Below are positions 56,031 to 64,000 of a DNA stretch of 64,000 nt, piece by piece. Origin of the DNA: Moniliella sp. 'wahieum'. Lineage: Eukaryota > Basidiomycota > Moniliellomycetes > Moniliellales > Moniliellaceae. The position numbers were made by a program, and so were the translations under genes. The notes beneath the pieces are model-generated. The model was given only the letters and a program-made list of their open reading frames with translations. It ran no database searches and was not told where the DNA came from. The stretch lies in the NCBI GenBank assembly GCA_003971905.1, contig RSEE01000037.1, positions 124,001 through 188,000 on the forward strand, read 5' to 3'. Each line of letters starts with the position of its first letter. Position 1 is the stretch's first letter.

Positions 56031-58496
56031 GAGGGCAAGGGAGTCGGTACCGGCCCAAGAGGGGACCAATGGTCAATGATCAATGGTTAATGCTTTCATG
56101 ACGGTCGGTGGGATAACATGCTTGATCGCATATACTCGTTGGACTCAACGAGGGGCACTCTTTCTTGAATCGTTCTCTCTTTTCTCTCTCTCTCTCTCTC
56201 TCTTTCCCTCCAAACACACTCTCGCTCTCTGACAGCTATGCTCTGATGCTAGCCTTCCGACATGACGCATGACGAGTCGGAGGGTCCCCATTCTTTTCTT
56301 TGTCCTGTTTCACAGTAATGACCCCTTTCTTCATCACCTTCATGTCGTCCCCGAGAACCTACCTAATCCTATGTAGGCTAGACCAGTGGTTGCATCGGTA
56401 CCATCCAATGCACCCCCAACCGATTCGCCCAGTCCAAGTCTGGCCGTCTGCCCTCGCCCTAGGAGACGATTATCAACGCCCATCTGCCGGCTTCCGAACC
56501 AGAGTGTAGCGTACGTGTACCCTCCGACCGAGGAGAACTGCGCCGTGGACTTGGCACTAGCAACACACCGGCTGCGTATAGTAGGGAGTAGCACACCAGA
56601 CGATAAGAGCGGTAGGGAAGAATTCGGGGGAGCGAAGAGGATGAGGGTGGTGGTCACGACACGGGAGGGACTGAGAGAAGGATGACCTACGAAGAGGAGA
56701 TTATAACCTTGACGTTCCCTCACGGTATACGGCTAGGCGGGTCAAAACAGGCAGGTCTGCAGTGGGCAACTGTCAGGTATCAGTACTCAGCCGCGAGGGA
56801 ATGTCAACGGATCCGAGTTGACGGTGCCATCTTTATGGATCGATGTTGGCGCGCTTCGTATGCCACAGCGTAGGCCGGGGCCAGGAGGGGGATTGTACGG
56901 ATTCTGTTGGGGTGGTATAAGGTCCATTTGAGGGGGAGGACTACTGTAGAGTTACTAAGTACTAGTACTAGTTACAGATGACCATCTATATAGTGTGCAT
57001 CTATCTCAGCCTAGTAGTCTCCAACCATCATGAGGATACCAACGAAGTAACGAGGTCAATAGAAGGTTTCTAATTGCCTGACATGATGCCATGATGATGG
57101 TGTAAAACCTCATGGGCCTCATGGCACCCACACACAAGAGTATAAACTGCAGAGGCAGTGAAGACAACTAACGGAAAACGAACAGACAACTAACATGAAT
57201 ACAGGGGGGGCATTGCGAGTCAAAGCGCGGGAAGAGCTGCTGATACAACCAATCGATAATTCCACGGCCGTCCAAGGGAAGATGCCAGGGACATGTCTGC
57301 AGTGGGATGCAAATAAAACCACAGGCCGAAGCTGCCAGATCCCAGTGGAAAACCACAAGGCAAAAGATACTGTTGTTACTAGGGGGCTTAGGACGCCAGA
57401 ACTGGATGGCAGCATGATACACAGCATGAGACCGGGGATATGGCGCGCCACTGCTAGGACGCGCGGGGACTGTCCCACAGTATAGCGCATCCGCTGCCGT
57501 GCCCAATATTATAGGCCAAAAGGTTCTCATGTTTTGCTGTTTCGATGTTGCAATGTTGATATGAGTTGCCATGGTTCGATCCATCCCCTGTACTCCCTCC
57601 CCCATCCAATCGAAACCACCCTTGTGCACCTCCCAATGCCGGCCCATTTCCCGGGCCGCCTGTGCGTGCCCACGTTCCCACGTTGGAATACATGCATCAC
57701 GCTTTAGTAACTACGACCCCGCGATGCTCAGAACAGATAGGAAAGCCCCGAGGGACAGAGTGGATTGGTACAGATTGGTACAGACTCGGAGGTCCTGGCC
57801 GTGGAGGCCCAGGTAGGCAATCATACTCTCCCGTATGACATGATGACAAGAGGGGGTATAGGGGGGGGGGGGGGGGTGCCACTGTGGACAGACGGGAGAG
57901 TGGCTACCGTAGCCCCCCCCCCTACCCTCCCCCCATAGCTCTCTCTCTTTTTGGAGCACAATGTAAAGAAGTGTCCAGTCCACGCACAGGCCATGCATCA
58001 CCCGAAGCGAGTAGCCATAGCTTCGTACACAGCCCATTTGCCCGATGGCGAAGGTCCTTGGCTGCGTGCCTTTTCGACCCGCTGGTACAGCCGTGGATCA
58101 TACCCAAGCGCGCGGTCCAGGCTGCAGACACAGGGCCACTGGTCAGTGCTGCTCCGTACGTAGGCAGAGCCAACAAATGGCATCAAACGAAACAAAAGGA
58201 AATGAAAGGAAACGAAAGGAAACGAAACGTACTGCTTTGGAACGTCTCCCCACGGGTGGCCGACATAAAGATGAGCGCCATAAGGTGAGCGTTGATGGCG
58301 AGGGTGCGTACAAACATGGGCAACTTATCCTCCGAAATGACTATGCCGTCTCCCACGGGGGAGAAGCTGGGCATACCCTGTGCCCGTTGGAGCGTTACGC
58401 GATCTGAACAGGACAGTCACCCCAGTCAATATCAAACAGCATAAAATGGAGCGCGCGGGGGGGGGATACGCACAAGAACAAGACTGGATCCCACTC
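56031..58496. other. Intergenic between convergent genes
   Basis: A (CT)n run lies at 56,184-56,203. ACTAGTACTAGTTAC lies near 56,960. An interrupted G run lies near 57,860, and GGAAACGAAA repeats lie near 58,200. No supported gene. Confidence 0.6.
56184..56203. repeat. CT dinucleotide run
   Basis: TCTCTCTCTCTCTCTCTCTC, about 150 bases past the sedolisin stop. Confidence 0.9.
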
Positions 58497-61400
58497 TCAT
58501 GTCCAGGAGAGACCGATCCCAGTCCCGCCACCGCGTGCGTCGGGAGAAATGACAATGTTGACCATGTACTGGCTGTAGCGGGACGCGAGCAATCCAAACG
58601 GATACTCTTGTCCCGACTCGTTCCAGATGATGTGCACAAGGTCATGGCGGACGGGGGAAAGTTTGTTGGCAAAGTGAGAGCGGGATGGAAGGTTGGGCAT
58701 CATGGTTGGAACATGGAAGAAGACTTGGGTCATCTCGTCGTCCCACATGTACATGTGCCGACCATGGTCGTGAGCGTTGAGTCCGCCTGTGTTTTGGGTT
58801 TTGGCTTCGGGCGTGTCCAACTGCACCAACTTGCTGCCCATGCGCGCAACAAAGCGGGCATAAGCAGTGGAGCCATACACGTTGCTTAGGATCTCATCTG
58901 GCGTCGCCTGGCCAGAACCAACAAAGAGCACGGCAATCGACTTGGAGTCCAACACGGGCGCCGTGTCCAGCCGAGTGAGAGCAGATGTGGCAAGCGAGTT
59001 GGACGCGCTCACAGCCACGGGCAACTTGTGCACGTCCACATCCGGGTAGCCCGTCATGATTAGCTCAATAAACGCCGGATCGAGAACACGATGAGAAACT
59101 AAATTGACAGAGACCAGTTGTGACTCGGCATCTTTTGACCCTGCCTCCACACGTCCTCAATCACCGCCCGTACGTTGTCGATCTCCCCAGCCGGACGCGG
59201 CTCGTAAGGCGAGGCGGGCAAGTGGCCCTCTTTGTCTTTGGACCGCGAACTAGTTTCCTTACCCGCCGCCTCCTTCGCCTTGATTCGAGCCAACTTTTTG
59301 TCCCCGGGCGACCGGTACGGAGGAATGAACAGGTGGCTCGAATTGTTCTCTGGAACGAAGAACACACCCTGTTCCTCCAATCTAGGCTTGCTGCCGAATG
59401 ATGCGCGCCTTCTCCTCCCCTCGGCGGCCACTCCGGAGAAGGGTAAGGAAGGAGCGAGGTAGATGGGCCGATCTCCCCCAGACCGATTGGCCAAGAGCAG
59501 CTCGGGTGTGTCCTGAAACTCGGGGTCGCGCAGGGCGGGATCCGAATCTTCGTTCTCCACCTTGAGAAGGAACGCCTCGGTGCCGGACGGACGACGGATC
59601 ACGACCTCGCACCAGCGCCTCCGTTGCAAGGCCGAGATGGTGATGGTCGAGTGAGGGTAAATGTAAGTTTTGGTCACTGCCGCATCTTGTCCTGTCCGCT
59701 GCCCACTTGTGCCCGCCCGATGCTCCCGTCCCGACAGGGCACCAAACAAGGTGGTGTTGATAAAGGAACGCGTTGGGTAGGGACGGGCATTGGCAAATGT
59801 AGCTCGTGTAATGTAGTCGAGTAGGACAATCGTCTCTTCCTCCTTGGCCTTGGTAGCCAGTAGCCGGTCTGTGATAAAAGGGACATACTTGATCCGTTCG
59901 GCGGGCTCGACCCGATTGAAAAACAGAGTCAAGACATAATGAGCTTGGCTCGCCACATACCGGGTCAACGCCCTTGCGGAAGGTGACGATGCCGACGCGC
60001 CCGACTCCAGGGCAGTGGGCTGGGACGGCGCAACAAACTGCAAAGCGATCAAGAAGGCGCGCTTGTACTCGTCCTCCTTGAACGTGCGGTAGGCCCCAGG
60101 GGAATGGGCAATGAGGATCATGATCTCAAGAATGTGGACCGACATGGCAAGGCTGCCTGCTGCCTGCTGCAAGGCTACCAGAACAGTGGGCAGCACAGCT
60201 GCAAACGACAGGGGAAGTTGGAGAGCGCTGAGCGCGAGCCCACGCGCACAAGCCAACGCCGCCGACTCGGCAAGACCAAGGCCATGGACAAAGGTCAATA
60301 CCATCTCGTCTCGCTGGGCCGGGGCAAACAGGGTTCGATACCCAATCAGTGCCTGCAGCGTAGCGTACCCAATCGCCGTCACATCGACTCGTTTGACTTG
60401 CCACGGAAGCTGGGCCTGCGTCACCAGCTTGTTCTCCGGAGGGAGGTGGCTGACGAGCAACGTACCGAGCCGCTGCAGCTCTGGGTCACATCGCGGACCG
60501 CAAAAGAGGTAGCAGTTGGTCAATTGGTGCGGCAGATGAGCCAAGACATAGGATACCAAGTCCCAGTCCTCCTCCGCCTGCAAGATCAAGAGATAGACAG
60601 CCAACAATTCACTCACCGGCAGTGCCTGCCCCCCACCGTCAGAAATGGTCTTCTCCGATCCTCGGCCGTCGTGTCTACCGAGCGCGGGATCGGGCAGTTG
60701 GTCTTGACCACCTCTGAACGTGCCATTGCTGGCGGAAGCTCAAAGTGAATTCGCTGGGGCAGATGCCAGTGCAGGCGGGTACGTTCCCGATCCAAGTCGG
60801 ACGTGGGCTTGACGGACGCGAGACCCCTCGCGTGTGCGGGCGGTAGAAGACTCTGTGCGGCGCGAACGACCACGCGACTCGTCCCGCCCAACACTGGAGG
60901 GTGCATCTTCCCATCCCCGCTCGGATGTCCGGCCTACTCGAGGAGCCGGGTCGTCAAGGTCAATGTGCACCGTGTGGTCACGGCCAATGAGCTGGGCATG
61001 TGGCTCAATAAACTCGTCAATGTCCTGGATCATGCACAGCGGTGTTGGCTGTCGGCACGCAAACGCAAGGCCCACTGCAGAGCGACCAACCGGGCTCCAA
61101 TGGCGTCTTCCCCCATTGGGCGTTGGCGTTGGATTGGCATTCGCCCCGGCCGACACGGGGGCGGGCGAAATGAATTCGACAATGTCCCGAAAGAGAGTGA
61201 TTGCACACTTGCGAGCTGCCAACGCTTGGTCCGTCCCCAGGCCTAAACCACCATCCCTATCGGCCGCACTGAGGGGTGCAGACGGTTCCCACTGCGCCGT
61301 GAATGCGATGCGATGAAAGATCGCAATCAAGGTCGAAACGGCATGAACCGTGACAGGCACTTCAGCCCGGTTGTTGGAGTGGAGACAGAAGACGTACCGC

Positions 61401-64000
61401 CCTTCTTTCGGCCCCTTGGCTTGGCGCACCACCTTGTTGAGTAAGAGGCGAATGGAAGTGAAAACGCGCTCTGCCTCGTTCGGTACCTCGGAGGAGTCTG
61501 GCCGATCGGTCTCCCGCGGACGATTGATCGGGTTCCCTTCCATATTGGGAGGAGGTTCAGACGAAGTGAGGGTGCCTGGAGCTTGTACGGAAGAGGGGGC
61601 AGAAGGCTTGCCAGCCAGACTTGCCATCAAGCTTCCCGAGGAAGCGAGCGTTTCCAAAACCTTAGGGACGAGCACGTCGTCTGGCGTGCCGAGGAGAACC
61701 TCTTCGGCCAACGGCAGGATGACTTCTGTCATGAGAGGGACGTGAAACTCGATCAAGTCGGCAATGGTGGGGTAGACTCGGTCAAAGAGAAGCTCGATTA
61801 ACAAGGCGCGTGCTTTGGGCGCTGGTACCGAACCAAATGGACGGGGGGAGGGACCGATGCGGTAGAGCAGGGCCGAGACGAGCGCGTTCCAATTGTGAAT
61901 CCACTGCGGGAAACAAGGCAGGACCAGCTTGTGCTCGTAATAATACCGCACCATTCGCTCTGCATCGTCATCGGGGAAGGACCAGAGGAGTTGGAGGAGC
62001 AAATCAGCCCAGCCTTGAGACCAGGGGATAACGTATTTCATCCCTGTTTGGGGTACGCTCCCCGTCACAGCAGCGGGCGGAAGGGGTGAAGGAGCAAGGT
62101 GGAAAATGGAAGTCAAATCCGTCGAAAACCGGCACTCGCTGACCAAGAGCAGGAACGCCTCCACCACAGGGTGTTCGCGATCGGCTTGGAGTTTAGGGGC
62201 GAGCCACTTGGTCTGTTGGGAGGTTGTTCCAAGCGCCCCTAATACAGGCGTACCGGTGGGGTTGCCGGTCGATGTGGCCAACTGATAGGACTGGCGCAGG
62301 GACTGAGCCCGCTTGTTGGTGAGAAGAAGAGCGTCAAGACAATGTCCCAATCGGACCATGTGGTGGGAGTGAGGCATTGCAATTCGGTCTGCACCCTGCA
62401 CGTACCATGGGGCATTTGTTGTCCCACGTCCTCGGGTCCTGCCGCTTCGACAGGCAAGATGGAACGGTAGAACGAGATCATCTCCATATCCACCATCTCG
62501 TCGCCCAATGAGGCCAACGTCTTGAGAGCAGGAGAGAGGATGTGCAAACTTAACAGGACCGGCAGTCCGCGTTGAGCAGAAGACGACCGGGACGAAGGGA
62601 CTGATATGGTAGAGGTTTGCATGTGCTGATCCACGTACCGTGCCGCATGAATCATGTACCGAAGGCCGCCGACAACAAGTGAAAGCTCCAAGAGGGGCTC
62701 CTCTACAGAAACAAGTGCCATACCCGCCAATCGATCCACCACCGCACGAAGAGTTAAGTTACCATAGAAGGAAGACAGCAGCTTATCTTCCATCGCATAT
62801 ACCCTGGCGGACAAGGAGGAGTCATCGACTAAACCCAGCTGGTCACGCCCAAGGATGCGGGACAGACAAACGGACAGCGGCGCCAACGTCGGAGGAGGAA
62901 AGATACCGAAAGAAATAACCGTCTCGAAGAGTGACAGGATAAGATGTAGCTCCCTAGGGCGTAACATAGCGAGTGGGTGCGTTGTAGGGCCTGTTGGGGG
63001 CGAGACAGCGGCAGCGTTACTCAAAGAACCTGGGGGTGATTGTGCGGAGGCCGGCGCTACAACGGGGGCGGGCTGAAAGATGTTAGAACTCCGTTTGCGA
63101 AGTGCCGCTGCGGGCGTTGCAGGGGAGCCAACAGCGGGTGCAGAGGGAGGAGGAGCCCGGGATGAGGGCTGCTCCCCCGTACCCGAGTGAGGGAGGTGCT
63201 CCATGAACTACGCTCCTTTCGGACGGTGGATTGGGACAGAGGCGACTTCACCGGGGCGGCATCCGGGGCAGAGACTGGGGAGGTCGGATCAATACCTTGC
63301 AGGGACTCACGTGGAGCAAGGGGACACCGTTGAGGATTGGAAACGGCACAAACGGCCATCAACATGTCTTGGACGGCCACCAACGGCACCTTGGCGAAAT
63401 TAAACTCAACGACAGAAAAAACAGCTCAATAAGCGAGGAAAATGTTCGCTCTTCTTGCAACATGGGGTCGTACCGCAAGTCATGGTGCAAAGGAGGTTCG
63501 GTGTCTGACAAGGTCTCCATACCATCCCTCACCCGAAATAAGTTTGTAGACGACTCAATGAAGAGGCTGTGCACCGTTTGGAGTAGCTCTGGGAATGGAA
63601 GAATGTCCCTCCCTTCTCGTGTGAGTACCAAAATGGCACGCACTTGGACCGAGCGCACCACAGGCCGGGGGATCAGTTCGTCCGTACTTGGTGGGAGTGC
63701 GTCCACTTGGGTGGAAGATGGAGAGAGGGGCGTTGATGATACAGGAATGGGCGCACGAGGATCCGAAACACGCTCCGCATCAGAAATGGATGTCTGTGCT
63801 GGCCCCTTTTGCACTGCCCTGCGTAGTGATGGGAGGGGGGAGAGGGAGTAAAGCGAGGACAAGGAGATAGAACGATCGCCTCTCGGGAGATGTGAGCGAG
63901 GGGGTGAGAGGGGGTGGTTTAGCCGAGGATAAGGGGGCGGAGGAAGGAACAGTTGGGGTGGGAAAATGGCAAGACGAGCATCGTTAAGCTTGATACTGGA
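58497..64000 (-). CDS. TSC2: Tuberin/TSC2-like GTPase-activating protein, 5' end outside window
   Basis: Tuberin, with hamartin, is the GAP for Rheb and restrains TORC1. The minus strand is coding up to the right edge (SIKLNDARLAIFPPQLF at 64,000), so the N-terminus is missing. A long helical-repeat region (about 63,860-60,700) contains LRPRELHLILSLFETVISFG and SFPDDDAERMVRYYYEHKL. The central tuberin domain (60,616-59,100) contains LILQAEEDWDLVSYVLAHLP and SGTEAFLLKVENED. The C-terminal Rap/Ran-GAP domain (about 58,960-58,500) contains ILSNVYGSTAYARFVARMG, MWDDEMTQVFFHVPTMMP and DLVHIIWNESGQEYPFG. The catalytic asparagine thumb normally found in a xGND motif before this last stretch is absent; the sequence reads VRHDLVHI. 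About five frame changes, probably assembly indels. Visible length about 1,830 codons. Confidence 0.88.

Overview
The window looks like nuclear DNA of a fungus, most likely a basidiomycete with few and short introns (an Ustilaginomycotina-type genome is my guess, not proven). The reasons are eukaryotic housekeeping genes (mitochondrial serine hydroxymethyltransferase, ribosomal protein uL5, phosphatidylserine synthase, a TFIIIA-like zinc-finger protein, tuberin), a LOV/PAS white-collar-type protein in which I see no GATA finger, spliceosomal introns of 67-118 nt with GTAAG-type or GTGCG 5' sites and a CTGAC branch site, a secreted sedolisin, and a Ty1/Copia retrotransposon.

Layout. Bases 1 to about 26 kb are a gene-poor repeat compartment: a retroelement gag-like fossil (1-1.7 kb), a 27-bp coding-type tandem repeat, dispersed GC-hairpin repeats, a foldback element (8.73-9.08 kb), several solo LTRs, a nearly pristine Copia insertion (20,155-25,911, identical 230-bp LTRs, ACGAC target duplication) and one real gene island, the mitochondrial SHMT at 17.8-19.4 kb. 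Two decayed or unrecognised intron-bearing genes (4.7-6.1 kb coiled coil; 9.5-10.6 kb) also lie here. From about 26.6 kb to the right edge the DNA is ordinary gene space, with uL5 (+), an Msn2/4-like C2H2 factor (+), WC-1 (-), phosphatidylserine synthase (-), an unrecognised TATA-driven gene (+), a Spc24-like kinetochore subunit (+), an intron-containing tRNA-Lys(CTT) (+), TFIIIA (+), a sedolisin protease (+) and a tuberin/TSC2 gene (-) that runs off the right edge.

The genes do not form an operon-like unit, as expected for a eukaryote. Themes are light sensing (WC-1), stress and nutrient signalling (Msn2/4-like factor, TSC2), Pol III and ribosome biology (tRNA-Lys directly upstream of TFIIIA; uL5), one-carbon and lipid metabolism (SHMT, PS synthase) and secreted proteolysis.

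Caveat that affects every entry: even essential single-copy-type genes (uL5, SHMT) are broken by one-base losses, several of them in homopolymers, so the assembly very probably carries indel errors. Frame breaks in host genes should not be read as pseudogenisation, and exact ends of the long low-complexity proteins are approximate. Intergenic DNA of the gene-rich half, plus a few spots near 8.4 kb, is sprinkled with short 7-bp tandem arrays whose unit contains a 6-bp palindrome (ACTAGT, ACGCGT, ACCGGT, AACGTT, AAGCTT, ACATGT). This is the most unusual sequence-level pattern I found.
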